The notes: generated by a model from the sequence alone, not told the origin. Counted from the first letter of the stretch, positions 35,587 to 44,229 are shown. The stretch: 64,000 bases of DNA from Opitutia bacterium (GCA_016217595.1 JACRHS010000008.1:62001-126000); one strand, 5' to 3'. Numbers and translations: made by a program.

Positions 35587-36519
35587 ATGAAACGTGTGAG
35601 CATTGTCGGAAGCGGTAATGTCGGCACCAACATCGCCTTTTTCGTCGCGGAAAACCGCACCGCCGACGTGGTGTTGATCGATATCAAAGACGGCGTCGCC
35701 GCCGGAAAGTCGCTCGATCTGATGGAAGCCGGCCCGGTGCGCGGCTATGCCACCTCGATCCGTGGCAGCAATCGCGCCGACGACCTCGCGGGCAGTGACA
35801 TCGTGATTATCGCCGCCGGGCGCGTGCGCAAACCCGGCGAACGGCGGGAGGATCTTTTCCGCGACAACGCTCCTCTGGTCCGGAGCATCGCGAACGACAT
35901 CCGCCGGCTGGCGCCGCAGGCCCTCGTGATCAATCTCGTTGAACCGATCGATCTGTTGACGCTTCTGATTCAGGAGACGCTGGGCGCGGAACGCTTCCGC
36001 GTCATGGGCGTGGGCGGTCTGCTCAGTGCGACGCGCATTCGTTATCTGGTCAGTCAGGCGTTGGGCGTGTCGCCGCGCGAAGTCACGGGGCTCGTCATCG
36101 GCCCGCATCATCCGAGCATGGTTTTTCTGCGTGATACGATACGCGTGTCAGGCATTCCGGTGGCGACGTTGCTCGACGAAACCTGGCTGGGCCAGTTGAT
36201 CGAGGAGGCGCGGAACGCGGGTGACACCATTTTGCAACTGGCGCAGCGCTCCACGTCCTATTACGCGCCGAGCGCCGCCGCGGCCACGTTGGTCGACGCC
36301 ATCGTGTGCAACACCCAGGCGCTGCTGCCGGTGTCGGTGCGATGCGAAGGTGAGTACGGCATTCACGGGCTTGCCATCGGCGTGCCGGTGCTGGTCGGCG
36401 AAAAAGGAGTGACCCGAATCCTGCAACTGCCCCTCCCCGAATCGGAGCGGACGGCGTTTCAACAAGCAGCGGCCGAGCTGCGGACTGCACACGACAACCT
36501 CGCCCTCGCGGCGGTCTAA
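35587..36519 (+). CDS. Malate/lactate dehydrogenase-fold protein with degenerate active site
   Basis: This 310-residue protein has the Rossmann core of the LDH/MDH family (VGSGNVGTNIA, Asp32 for NAD) and keeps R81 and R87, which bind the substrate in MDH. Three catalytic positions are changed relative to the next gene. The NP[LV]D motif reads EPID (N to E119). The LDSxR motif reads LSATR (catalytic relay Asp to S147). GGHGD reads GPHHP (His174 kept, but with altered flanks). It is unlikely to be an active dehydrogenase; a regulatory partner or changed substrate is possible. It is 11 bases upstream of the intact gene. Confidence 0.8.
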   Translation: MKRVSIVGSGNVGTNIAFFVAENRTADVVLIDIKDGVAAGKSLDLMEAGPVRGYATSIRGSNRADDLAGSDIVIIAAGRVRKPGERREDLFRDNAPLVRSIANDIRRLAPQALVINLVEPIDLLTLLIQETLGAERFRVMGVGGLLSATRIRYLVSQALGVSPREVTGLVIGPHHPSMVFLRDTIRVSGIPVATLLDETWLGQLIEEARNAGDTILQLAQRSTSYYAPSAAAATLVDAIVCNTQALLPVSVRCEGEYGIHGLAIGVPVLVGEKGVTRILQLPLPESERTAFQQAAAELRTAHDNLALAAV

Positions 36520-36530
36520 GGGAGGCCACC

Positions 36531-37475
36531 ATGTCTAGAAACAAAGTCAGCATCATCGGAGCGGGCAACGTGGGCGCGACGGCGACGTATTACATCGCGG
36601 AGAAAGTCATCGCCGATCTCGTGATGGTCGATGTCGAGGGCGGCATGACGCGGGCCAAGGCGCTGGATTTTCTCCACGCTGGACCGCAACGCGGTTACGA
36701 CGTGCCCATCGTCGGCACCAACGATTTTGCCCAGATCGCCGGCAGCAACGTCGTGGTGATCACGGCGGGCATTCCCCGCAAGCCGGGCATGGACCGGATG
36801 GACCTGCTCAAGGTCAACACCGGCATCGTCAAGCAGGCTGCGCGCGCCATCGCCGAACATGCGCCCAACGCCGTTGTGATCGTTGTCTCCAATCCGCTCG
36901 ACATCATGTGCCACGTGGCGCTGCGCTCGACCGGGTTTGCGCTGCGGCGCGTGATCGGCATGGCGGGCATCCTCGATTCGACGCGCTTCCGCTATTTCGT
37001 GGCGGAACAAATGCAGTGCGCGTTGTCCTCGGTGCACGCGATGGTCCTCGGCGGACACGGCGACCAGATGGTGCCGCTGCCGCGTCTGACGACGGTCGGC
37101 GGTGTGCCGATCACCCAATTGCTCGACGAACCGACCATCGCGCGGTTGGTGGACCGCACCCGCAAAGGCGGCGCGGAGATTGTGGCGTTGTTGAAAACCG
37201 GTTCGGCCTACTATGCCCCGGCGGCGTCGGTGGCGGAGATGGTCGAGGCGGTGATCACCGATCGCAAACACCTCGCGCCGTGCGCGGCCTATTTGCGCGG
37301 CGAATACGGCATCAACGACCTCTACATCGGCGTGCCGGTGCTGCTTGGGAAAAACGGCGTGGAACGCATCATCGAGTTGACGCTGACGGAGGAGGAGCGC
37401 CGGCAGTTGGCGGCCAGTGCCGACGCGGTGCGCAAGGGCGTCGAGGAGCTGAACACATTCTACAAGCCGACGTAG
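36531..37475 (+). CDS. mdh: Malate dehydrogenase
   Basis: This 314-residue protein is an intact LDH-like malate dehydrogenase that interconverts malate and oxaloacetate with NAD. It has IIGAGNVGATATYYIAEK, D34 for NAD, R83 and R89 on the substrate loop, N121 in SNPLD, the relay pair D149 (ILDSTR) and H176 (GGHGDQMVPL), and R152. A GGGAGG-type ribosome-binding site precedes it. It would feed the TCA cycle. The upstream paralogue with a broken active site is its close structural relative. Confidence 0.9.
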   Translation: MSRNKVSIIGAGNVGATATYYIAEKVIADLVMVDVEGGMTRAKALDFLHAGPQRGYDVPIVGTNDFAQIAGSNVVVITAGIPRKPGMDRMDLLKVNTGIVKQAARAIAEHAPNAVVIVVSNPLDIMCHVALRSTGFALRRVIGMAGILDSTRFRYFVAEQMQCALSSVHAMVLGGHGDQMVPLPRLTTVGGVPITQLLDEPTIARLVDRTRKGGAEIVALLKTGSAYYAPAASVAEMVEAVITDRKHLAPCAAYLRGEYGINDLYIGVPVLLGKNGVERIIELTLTEEERRQLAASADAVRKGVEELNTFYKPT

Positions 37476-37537
37476 TCGCGAAGCGCGCTTGCCGCACCGG
37501 TCGGTTCGGCGCGATTGTGCCGTTACTCTTTAGCAGT

Positions 37538-38014
37538 ATGCGGCCACCCGGAAATTTTTCTTTGCGCCCGGCGACCAACGGCGACGCGCCGGCGATTTGG
37601 ACATTGATCACGGACGTGTTGCGCAGTCACGGGATCATCACCGATTGCGCGACGACCGATCGCGATCTGGTCGACATCGAGGCGTCATACCTGCGGCCGG
37701 GCGGGAAGTTCTTTGTGCTGCTCGATGAGACGGCGATTATCGGCACGGTGGCGTTGCGGCACGAATCGGCGGAAAGCTGCGAGTTGTGCCGGATGTACCT
37801 GGCCGCGGAGCATCGCGGGCGTGGGCTGGGGCAGCGGCTGCTGGAACACGCATTGGCGGAGGCGCGGGCCGACGGTTATCGCGAAGTCACGCTGAAGACG
37901 GCGGCGGTGTTGGAGACGGCCATCGCGATGTACCGTTGGGCGGGCTTTGTGCCCGACACGGCGACGAAGACCTGCGGCAACTGCAATCTCGCGATGCGGC
38001 TGCGGCTGAGTTGA
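37538..38014 (+). CDS. GNAT-family N-acetyltransferase
   Basis: This 158-residue protein has the GNAT acetyl-CoA motif, MYLAAEHRGRGLGQRLLEHAL (near residues 82-102), and the C-terminal AMYRWAGFVPD block. Substrate is not predictable. The end shows a Cys-x2-Cys pair (TCGNCNL). The ATG at 37538 is chosen because the fold begins soon after. It may be the last gene before the REP-flanked accessory block. Confidence 0.8.
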   Translation: MRPPGNFSLRPATNGDAPAIWTLITDVLRSHGIITDCATTDRDLVDIEASYLRPGGKFFVLLDETAIIGTVALRHESAESCELCRMYLAAEHRGRGLGQRLLEHALAEARADGYREVTLKTAAVLETAIAMYRWAGFVPDTATKTCGNCNLAMRLRLS

Positions 38015-38018
38015 GCGA

Positions 38019-38045
38019 TTACTGAAGCCAGCGCGTTTTCAGTAA
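38019..38045. repeat. Inverted repeat next to the REP element
   Basis: An exact 8-base stem (TTACTGAA at 38019-38026 with TTCAGTAA at 38038-38045) has an 11-base loop. It lies just after the acetyltransferase stop and just before the first GTAG hairpin. No T-run follows, so I do not call it a terminator. Confidence 0.4.
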
Positions 38046-38049
38046 CGGA

Positions 38050-38082
38050 GTAGCCACGCTTGAGCCGGAGTTGAAAGCGTGG
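38050..38082 (+). repeat. REP-type element (GTAG + hairpin)
   Basis: GTAG at 38050-38053 is followed by an exact 8-base stem (CCACGCTT 38054-38061 with AAGCGTGG 38075-38082). This is the architecture of REP sequences recognised by RAYT transposases. It is 28/33 identical to the minus-strand element at 41180-41212. A degenerate mirror copy follows to about 38115. Confidence 0.75.
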
Positions 38083-38334
38083 ACCGAATGCAGTCACGTT
38101 GTCAGCGTGCGCAATTGGAAACGCGGCACCGCCCGGATGCATGGCGTCGTTTGGCAACTCAACTCTTTCGATCATCGCATCCGCAACGACCAAGAAGCCA
38201 AGGCGACGCGGGCGTACATCCGCCGCAACCCGCTCGTGAAACACCTGTGCGCCACCGAAGAAGACTGGCCGCATTGGTGGAGCGCGTTGTCCCCAACGCG
38301 CTCGTTTGGCTCAGTCATCGGAAAAGCGCCTTGA
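38071..38334 (+). pseudogene. Remnant of a REP-associated (RAYT) IS200-like transposase
   Basis: Only the C-terminal part of a RAYT-like protein remains. It is recognised by SFDHRIRNDQEAKATRAYI, RRNPLVKHL and the EDWPHWW motif. The HUH and catalytic Tyr domain upstream is missing, so it is inactive. It sits directly beside the GTAG hairpins that such a transposase would recognise, which supports the identification. Confidence 0.65.
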
Positions 38335-38579
38335 GGACAAGTCGCGCCACCACGGAGGTGCTGCAATTCACGAATAGGCTCCACCGTGCACACACTAACT
38401 CAGCATGCCGCTCCTCAAAGAGCGGGCCAGTCAGGCCCGAATGCCTAGCATGGGGCTATGTCTCGGCGAATACGATCCGTCGGGTATCGCCACACGCAGA
38501 ATAATTGTCGCAGCCTTGCTACAAGGCAGTTTATCTACCTTTCCCCTTCCTCCCCACCTCAACCAGCGAGGCCACTTCA
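38335..38579. other. Non-coding leader of the accessory gene
   Basis: This stretch holds two short hairpins near 38406-38440 (CCGCTC/GAGCGG and GGCC/GGCC) and no convincing gene. A GAGG ribosome-binding site at 38568-38571 lies eight bases before the ATG at 38580. Confidence 0.4.
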
Positions 38580-39881
38580 ATGAGCACCACGTTTCGGATT
38601 CCCAAACAAACTGATCGAGAAATAGCAGCGGCTCTCGGGCGAATACGCGCTGGGTTGGCGGACCTCCGCGAGTTCAAAATTTTCGCCAATCCTCAATATG
38701 CCAACAGGACGGATCTCGATCCGGTAAAGCCGGAGGAGACTTTGGCTCTAAACTACATTTTTGATCTTAAGACGCGTGCTATCCCCACGCTTCAACTCAC
38801 CGAGAAAAACAACGCCATAGTTCTCAGCATCCACCGTAAGCACGATAAAATCTACGACGAAGCCATCCTTGAGGACGATTGGGTTAACGCCCTACGCTCA
38901 GAAGAGCGTGACTCAAAGCTCTCTAAGATTCACACGCGGTTGCTCGGCTTGGTTCAAAAAGAGCTTCGCTGCGATGACCTCGTCGCGGCATTCTCCGGCT
39001 TTGGCGACTCCGAGTGGAATTGCTTCCGCGCGTCTCAAATCGAGGTTCTCAACAGCCTCCAGCAGACGACCCAGCATGTCCTCGTTGACAGTACCAAACA
39101 AATTGAGGCCGCGCGCGCCGCGGAACAAAAGAAGTGCGACGACCTCAGGACGCAGCTCAGAAAGGAATTCGAAGCCGAGCAAACACGTCTCGCAAACGAG
39201 CACGCCTTGCGAATGAAGGCGCTTGATGCACGTGAGGAAGAGCTAAAGGCAAAGCTGGCCATCTACGAGACACACGAGACGCTCTACGTCGCCCGAAAAA
39301 AGACGGAGGAGCAGTTGGATCAACTGAAGGAATGGCTAGAAGACTCGTCGCTGACGAAAGAGACGGTGAAAAAACGCCTGCCAGTCTTGGTAGCGTATAT
39401 CGCAGCAATGCTGATCTGCGCCGCTCTCACAGTCCTATTCGCCTACCAGAATTATGAGCTGCTCAAAGCGGTTGGACCAAACCTTTCTCAGCTACCTTGG
39501 TGGCAATGGGTATCGCTTACAGTCAAAACCATCGTCCCTGTCGCCGCGTTCACCACATTCGCAGTCTATTTTATAAGATGGGAAGGGGCGTGGGCGCGCC
39601 AGCACGCGGACGAAGAATTGCGCACCCGCGCGCGAATCATCGACATCGGCAGGTCGTCATGGCTCTTGGAGGCTGTCCGTAACGACAAGGAGGGCATATC
39701 CCCGGAGTTGATTCGGGAGCTGTCGAAAAACCTCTTTACCAATGTGGTCCCGGGTGACGGGACCGATCTTCACCCACAGGCATTCACCGACTTGCTGATG
39801 CAAAATCTATCAACGATCAAAGTCACTGGTAGTGACGGTTCAGCAGTCAAAGCTACTCGTGGGGGAAAAAATAAGAAATAA
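38580..39881 (+). CDS. Coiled-coil two-TM membrane protein of accessory block
   Basis: This 433-residue protein is of unknown function. Residues 1-150 are a soluble N-terminal domain. About 155-250 form a coiled coil rich in Glu, Lys and Gln. TM1 is near 267-288, TM2 near 308-332, and about 100 cytosolic residues follow. Base composition is lower than in neighbours (29/60 G+C at 38761-38820), suggesting recent transfer. Its layout resembles membrane-anchored effectors of defence modules, but this is only analogy. It converges with the DUF1016-nuclease gene and is flanked by REP elements. Confidence 0.6.
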   Translation: MSTTFRIPKQTDREIAAALGRIRAGLADLREFKIFANPQYANRTDLDPVKPEETLALNYIFDLKTRAIPTLQLTEKNNAIVLSIHRKHDKIYDEAILEDDWVNALRSEERDSKLSKIHTRLLGLVQKELRCDDLVAAFSGFGDSEWNCFRASQIEVLNSLQQTTQHVLVDSTKQIEAARAAEQKKCDDLRTQLRKEFEAEQTRLANEHALRMKALDAREEELKAKLAIYETHETLYVARKKTEEQLDQLKEWLEDSSLTKETVKKRLPVLVAYIAAMLICAALTVLFAYQNYELLKAVGPNLSQLPWWQWVSLTVKTIVPVAAFTTFAVYFIRWEGAWARQHADEELRTRARIIDIGRSSWLLEAVRNDKEGISPELIRELSKNLFTNVVPGDGTDLHPQAFTDLLMQNLSTIKVTGSDGSAVKATRGGKNKK

Positions 39882-39970
39882 CCGTCACCAGCCGATAGGC
39901 GGCTCGCTCAGAATAGGAGCCAAATGGAGACGTGGATTAGCTCGAGAGAAGATCCGTTGAACGAGCGCCT

Positions 39971-41014
39971 TCACTCCTCCTTCGCGCCTCCGTCGTAGCG
40001 GGTGGCGTGGCCGGCGGAGAGCAGGGCGTTGTTGAGGTAGACGGTGCCTGCGGCGGCGGGCGCCAGGCTGTCAGCTTTAAGCTTACTGCCTGCCGCCTCG
40101 CCGATGAACACATCGGCGAGATACCGATCGTATTTGTCGGGCTTGGTGGTGCAGACGATCACTTCGTTGCCGATGCGGACGAGGTTTTCGACAAAGGCCT
40201 TGGCGGCGCGGCCGGCGGCGGTGGCGAGCTCGGGGCAGTCGAGCCCGCGGAGGCGCAGCCGGAGGTCGCGCGTGAAGCCGGGGGCGAGCGCGAGCGTGAT
40301 GTCGAGCGTGTCGCCATCGATGATTTTGCGCAGCGTCGCCCGGTAGGTGAAGAGCTGGTCCGGGGTGGCGTCGGCGATCTTTTGCACACCGTCCTCCGTC
40401 CACCGCACGATGTCGCCGGCCTTGAGCCTCGCCGGGGGCGCGGCGGGCACGGCGGCATAGTTTTTGAATCCGAGGTCGATGCCCGGGCCGTCGCGGCGCT
40501 CGACGATGCGGCGCAGGCCGGGGACGCCGCAGCGGGGCTGGAGCAGCTCGGCGGTGGTGGCGGCGGGCGCGGGGTCGTCCGCGGCGAGGGCGACGGCGTT
40601 GTAGGCGCGGACGCGGGTTTGGAGATCGCGCGTATTCCAGCCTTGCTTGATCGCTTCGGCTTCGAGTGCCCGCCGCTTGTCGTCGTCGCCGACCGAAATC
40701 AGCACCTTGTAGTGGCCCCAGTCCAATTTGGCGTGCGCGCGCCAAATTGGATAGCAACGGTAGAACTGGACGCATTCCTGCAACGTCCGCCGGCTGATGG
40801 CCGTGTCCTCGGCGAGTTTGGCGTAGGTCTTGGCGCCGTAGTCGGCGCGGTCGCGGAACAGGAGGACGTGTTCGTGGATGAGGCGGCCGGTCTCGTGGTA
40901 AGTTTCGAGCCACGCGCGATCGATGGCCCGGCGGCCCTGGACGACGACGGCGATCACCGCATCGCGCAGTTGCGCATAGGTCTTGGGGGTGAGGGCAAGC
41001 GCGGGCAGGGGCAT
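39971..41014 (-). CDS. DUF1016-like domain fused to thermonuclease (SNase)
   Basis: This 347-residue protein has an N-terminal DUF1016/YhcG-type helical domain (about 10-140), with WLETYHETGRLIHEHVL, RADYG and LDWGHYKVLISV. A linker follows, then a staphylococcal-nuclease domain (about 215-347). All key SNase residues are present: D233/D235 in IDGDT, R256, D259 and E262 in RGLDCPE, and R297 in KYDRY. It should be a Ca2+-dependent nuclease guided by the DUF1016 part. No signal peptide is seen, so it acts inside the cell, unlike secreted thermonucleases. Confidence 0.75.
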   Translation of the reverse strand: MPLPALALTPKTYAQLRDAVIAVVVQGRRAIDRAWLETYHETGRLIHEHVLLFRDRADYGAKTYAKLAEDTAISRRTLQECVQFYRCYPIWRAHAKLDWGHYKVLISVGDDDKRRALEAEAIKQGWNTRDLQTRVRAYNAVALAADDPAPAATTAELLQPRCGVPGLRRIVERRDGPGIDLGFKNYAAVPAAPPARLKAGDIVRWTEDGVQKIADATPDQLFTYRATLRKIIDGDTLDITLALAPGFTRDLRLRLRGLDCPELATAAGRAAKAFVENLVRIGNEVIVCTTKPDKYDRYLADVFIGEAAGSKLKADSLAPAAAGTVYLNNALLSAGHATRYDGGAKEE

Positions 41015-41352
41015 GGGGAGAGGGGCGGCGGCTAGTGGAACGGATGTTTGCGGTCCACGCGAGCGCGGAGGCGCAGATCAGCTTGCGGGCAATATCGAAC
41101 TACCTGTGGATTCAACCCAGGGCGCTTCCAATAGAACGGTAGCCGCGTTGGAGCATCGCGACAACGTGGTCATGCAGGGCCACGCTTTCGCCTGTGGCTC
41201 AAGCGCGGCTACGGCTCTACTGAAACCGCTCCAGTTGGTGGAAAGCAGCAGCGCGGGGAGGGAACGCTTGCTCATGATGGAGCAAGGAGACGCTACAGCG
41301 TAGATGACGGCCACATGAAACGCGGCACCACGCAACCACCGCAACAAAGCGG
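41015..41352. other. Gene-free region carrying the BIME
   Basis: The 338 bases between the nuclease start and the ThrH stop hold the BIME and no convincing gene. Sequence near 41313-41325 repeats the ACGCGGCACC word found at 38120, again suggesting shared origin with the left REP region. Confidence 0.4.
41139..41212. repeat. BIME: two inverted REP elements
   Basis: GTAG at 41139-41142 heads a hairpin on the plus strand (41143-41150 with 41162-41169, one wobble). After a 10-base linker, a second hairpin on the minus strand ends with CTAC at 41209-41212 (41180-41187 with 41201-41208, one mismatch). Two inverted REPs form a classic bacterial interspersed mosaic element. The second half matches the element at 38050 in the opposite orientation. 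Confidence 0.75.
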
Positions 41353-41964
41353 TCACCCTTCGGCGAGGGCGCGCTTCATCCGGGCGAGCAGGTCGGCGTA
41401 GGTTTCCACCGCGGGGAATTGCGGGAACTGCTTCTGCACGTTGGCCGGTGAGTGGAAGAGGAAACCGACGTCGGCCTCCATCAGCATCGCGGTGTCGTTG
41501 AACGAATCGCCGGCGGCGATGATGCGGTAATTCATCAGCTTGAATGCCGCGACCGCCTTCTGCTTCTGCTCGGGGATGCGGATCTGGTAGTTCACGATCC
41601 GGTCGTTTTCCACGATGAGGCGGTGGCAGAGCAACGTCGGGCGGCCGAGCTGACGCATGAACGGATCGGCAAATTGCTCGAACGTGTCGGAGAGAATCAC
41701 GACCTGCACAAGCGAGCGCAGTTCGTCGAGAAAGTCCTTGGCGCCGGGCAGCAGCGGCAGCGAGCCGATCACGCTCTGGATGTCGGAGAGCTTGAGGCCG
41801 TGGCGGTCGAGGATCTTCAGGCGGCCGCGCATGAGCACATCGTAATCGGGTTCGTCGCGCGTCGTCCGACGGAGTTCGGGGATGCCGGTCTTTTCGGCCA
41901 CGGCAATCCAGATTTCCGGCGTGAGCACGCCTTCCATGTCCAAGGTTACGATCGCTTGTTTCAC
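41353..41964 (-). CDS. thrH: ThrH-type phosphoserine phosphatase/homoserine phosphotransferase
   Basis: This 203-residue HAD enzyme shows motif I DMEGVL, motif II ILSDTFEQF and motif III AGDSFNDTAML, as in Pseudomonas ThrH. Those enzymes dephosphorylate phosphoserine and can move the phosphate to homoserine. It may serve serine biosynthesis. Length and motifs are complete. It is downstream of the GH105 gene on the same strand but with a 93-base gap, so they are not clearly one operon. Confidence 0.85.
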   Translation of the reverse strand: MKQAIVTLDMEGVLTPEIWIAVAEKTGIPELRRTTRDEPDYDVLMRGRLKILDRHGLKLSDIQSVIGSLPLLPGAKDFLDELRSLVQVVILSDTFEQFADPFMRQLGRPTLLCHRLIVENDRIVNYQIRIPEQKQKAVAAFKLMNYRIIAAGDSFNDTAMLMEADVGFLFHSPANVQKQFPQFPAVETYADLLARMKRALAEG

Positions 41965-42057
41965 GCGGCGGGAGTGTTTGAACTTTTCCGCCGCTGTCGA
42001 GCGAAAGGCCGCGGGAAAATGCCGCGGCGCTGCGGCCGGGCGCGGGTGCCCGGCGGG

Positions 42058-44229
42058 TTACTTGCGCAAAAACTCCCGCAGCCGGCGCACCTCCACGCCG
42101 GCGAGCAGTACGATGCCGATGCCGTGGGTGTCGTTCAGGTTCCAGAGCAGCTTCTGCTTGTAATACTCCGGCGTGAACGAGAATTCCGAGCCGCGACAAA
42201 CGCCGTGGACGTTGCCGCCACGGTCGATCGAGCTGCGGTTGAGCGCCTCCCACGCGCGGAAAACCGCCCGCAGGTACGGCTCTGGTTGATCGAGCCAGCC
42301 GTACTGGATGCCCCGGGCGAAGGCGTAGGTGAACATCGAGGTGCACGAGGTTTCCGGGTACGAATCCGGATGTGTGAGCACCTGGTGCCACATGCCGTCG
42401 GCATCCTGCAGCGCCAGATAGCCGGCGCACAGTTCGCGGAAAAAGCGGAGCAATTCCGGCAGCAAGGCATGGTTGATCGGCAGTACTGCGAGCAACTCCG
42501 AGAGCGAGAAAATCACCCAGCCGTTGCCGCGGCCCCACGGCACGCCGGTCGCCATCTGCCGGGTAAAGTCGTAGACGTGCGACATCACGCGGTGTTCGGG
42601 CAGATAGAGCCGGGCTTTGAAGCCGAGGAATTGGCGCGCTGCGTCGTCGATGTACTTCGTTTCGCCCGTCAGCTGGTAGTAGCGGCAGAGGAACGGCACG
42701 CTCATGTACAGGTCGTCCGCCCACATTGTCTCCTCGTGGAAGACATGCATCAGATTCTTGCGGAAAAACGTGCCGTCAGACAGACGCACCTGGCGGTTGG
42801 CGATGTAGTCGGCCACGTAGTCGGCGACCTCGCGCATGCCGGCGATGTCGTGGTGTTGCGCGACTTCGAGCAGCACCGAGCCGAACGAGCCGCAATCGTC
42901 GAGACTATCGATGCTGGAGAGCAACGTGTGGACGGAGGTGGCGCCACCGTATTGGGCCTTGTCCCAGAGCGCGTACTTGAGGGTGTCGCAACACGACTGG
43001 ATGTGGTCGACGATGTACTGCTGGACCTCGGCTGAGCCGATGGCCTTGGCGGCATGGAGCAGGCCGTAGAGCGTGACGCCGAGCGGATAATTCCACCGGC
43101 CGTAGCACGGATTCTCGTTATAGGGGCGGACCCAGGTGTCGGGCGCGTCGATCCGCCAGTAGGTGTCGCCAACGATCGCAGCGTGCACCTGATGCAGATC
43201 TTTTAACGCGTCGAGTTGCACTGCCGCATCGGCGGCAAACGCGCCGAGGAAAATCCACGGCTGGTCGGTGCCGGTGACGTTGGCGGGGTTGACGAGGCGC
43301 ACCGGAGTGCGGCCATCGCGCAAGGCGAGCTCGAAGCCCCAGTCTTTGCCCGCGCAGGTGCTGAGCACTTGCACGTCTTGGTCGCCGAAGGGCAACTGCA
43401 CGCGGGCCGAGATCGTGCCCGATTTGGCGGCGCGGAAAACTTCGCGGCCACCGATCCACACGGAGACAGGCCCCTGATGACGGCCGGCGAGCGTGTAGGT
43501 GGCGCGGCCGGGGCGGGAGAGAAGCGCTTTTGTCCAACCAACAGCCTGCGCGCCGGGCGTCATTCCGTAGAGACGTTGCAATTGCCCCTGCTTTGCCTGG
43601 CGGGCGTCCCAGTGGTTGGCGGGAAAACAGAATTGGCCGGCCTTGTGCTCGCCAGTTCCGGGACCAGGGAGCTGCGCGAGTGGCTCGGCCATCGGAGCGG
43701 TGAAGATCCACCCCTCCTGGCCGTCGCGCTCCGGCGTGGGCATGAGAAAATAATACGAGAGCTTGCCCAGCCAGGTGCCGAATGCGCCGCCGAACCCCGC
43801 GCGCGTTTTTTTGCAGCGCACGACGAGGTGATTCCAGCCGGCTTGCACCGGAATGAAGATCGTGTGGCGCGTGTCGCTGTAGCGTTCGGTGAAGATGTCG
43901 GACTCGAAGACCGTGGCGCCGTTGCAGTAAATCGTGATGGGACCGAAACACGTGACGTCGAATTTCAACTCGCCGGGTTTTTCACTCCAGTATTTCGACC
44001 AGGCATAAACCAGCTGCTCGTTTTGCGCCGTCGGGAAAATCGAGTTGAAATCCACCCGGTAGCGGTACTCGCGGTCGCGCAGGATGCCGCGTTTGCAATA
44101 CGCGCGGTAGGTGAACGGATGGGGCGGATTCTGCCCGACGAAGCGGTGGACGATGCACGCCAGGGTGCGGTCGATGTCCTGGCCGGTCTGGGCGTACATG
44201 CTATCGTGGTTTTCGAAGTAGAAGCCCAT
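42058..44229 (-). CDS. GH105-type unsaturated rhamnogalacturonyl hydrolase with N-terminal module
   Basis: This 723-residue protein has a C-terminal (alpha/alpha)6 GH105/GH88-like domain of about 350 residues. It shows MWADDLYMSVPFL (catalytic Asp near residue 501), VPWGRGNGWV, HPDSYPETSCTSMF and NVHGVCRGS. Family members cut unsaturated rhamnogalacturonan or pectin fragments made by lyases. The N-terminal half (about 1-370) is a beta-rich module not typical of short GH105 enzymes. No signal peptide is evident, so it may work in the cytoplasm on imported oligosaccharides. No lyase or transporter lies nearby. Confidence 0.75.
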   Translation of the reverse strand: MGFYFENHDSMYAQTGQDIDRTLACIVHRFVGQNPPHPFTYRAYCKRGILRDREYRYRVDFNSIFPTAQNEQLVYAWSKYWSEKPGELKFDVTCFGPITIYCNGATVFESDIFTERYSDTRHTIFIPVQAGWNHLVVRCKKTRAGFGGAFGTWLGKLSYYFLMPTPERDGQEGWIFTAPMAEPLAQLPGPGTGEHKAGQFCFPANHWDARQAKQGQLQRLYGMTPGAQAVGWTKALLSRPGRATYTLAGRHQGPVSVWIGGREVFRAAKSGTISARVQLPFGDQDVQVLSTCAGKDWGFELALRDGRTPVRLVNPANVTGTDQPWIFLGAFAADAAVQLDALKDLHQVHAAIVGDTYWRIDAPDTWVRPYNENPCYGRWNYPLGVTLYGLLHAAKAIGSAEVQQYIVDHIQSCCDTLKYALWDKAQYGGATSVHTLLSSIDSLDDCGSFGSVLLEVAQHHDIAGMREVADYVADYIANRQVRLSDGTFFRKNLMHVFHEETMWADDLYMSVPFLCRYYQLTGETKYIDDAARQFLGFKARLYLPEHRVMSHVYDFTRQMATGVPWGRGNGWVIFSLSELLAVLPINHALLPELLRFFRELCAGYLALQDADGMWHQVLTHPDSYPETSCTSMFTYAFARGIQYGWLDQPEPYLRAVFRAWEALNRSSIDRGGNVHGVCRGSEFSFTPEYYKQKLLWNLNDTHGIGIVLLAGVEVRRLREFLRK

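Noticed and set aside
38405-38614. Small frame of 69 codons before the accessory gene
   Set aside because: It overlaps the accessory gene start and hairpins, and its sequence is not protein-like.
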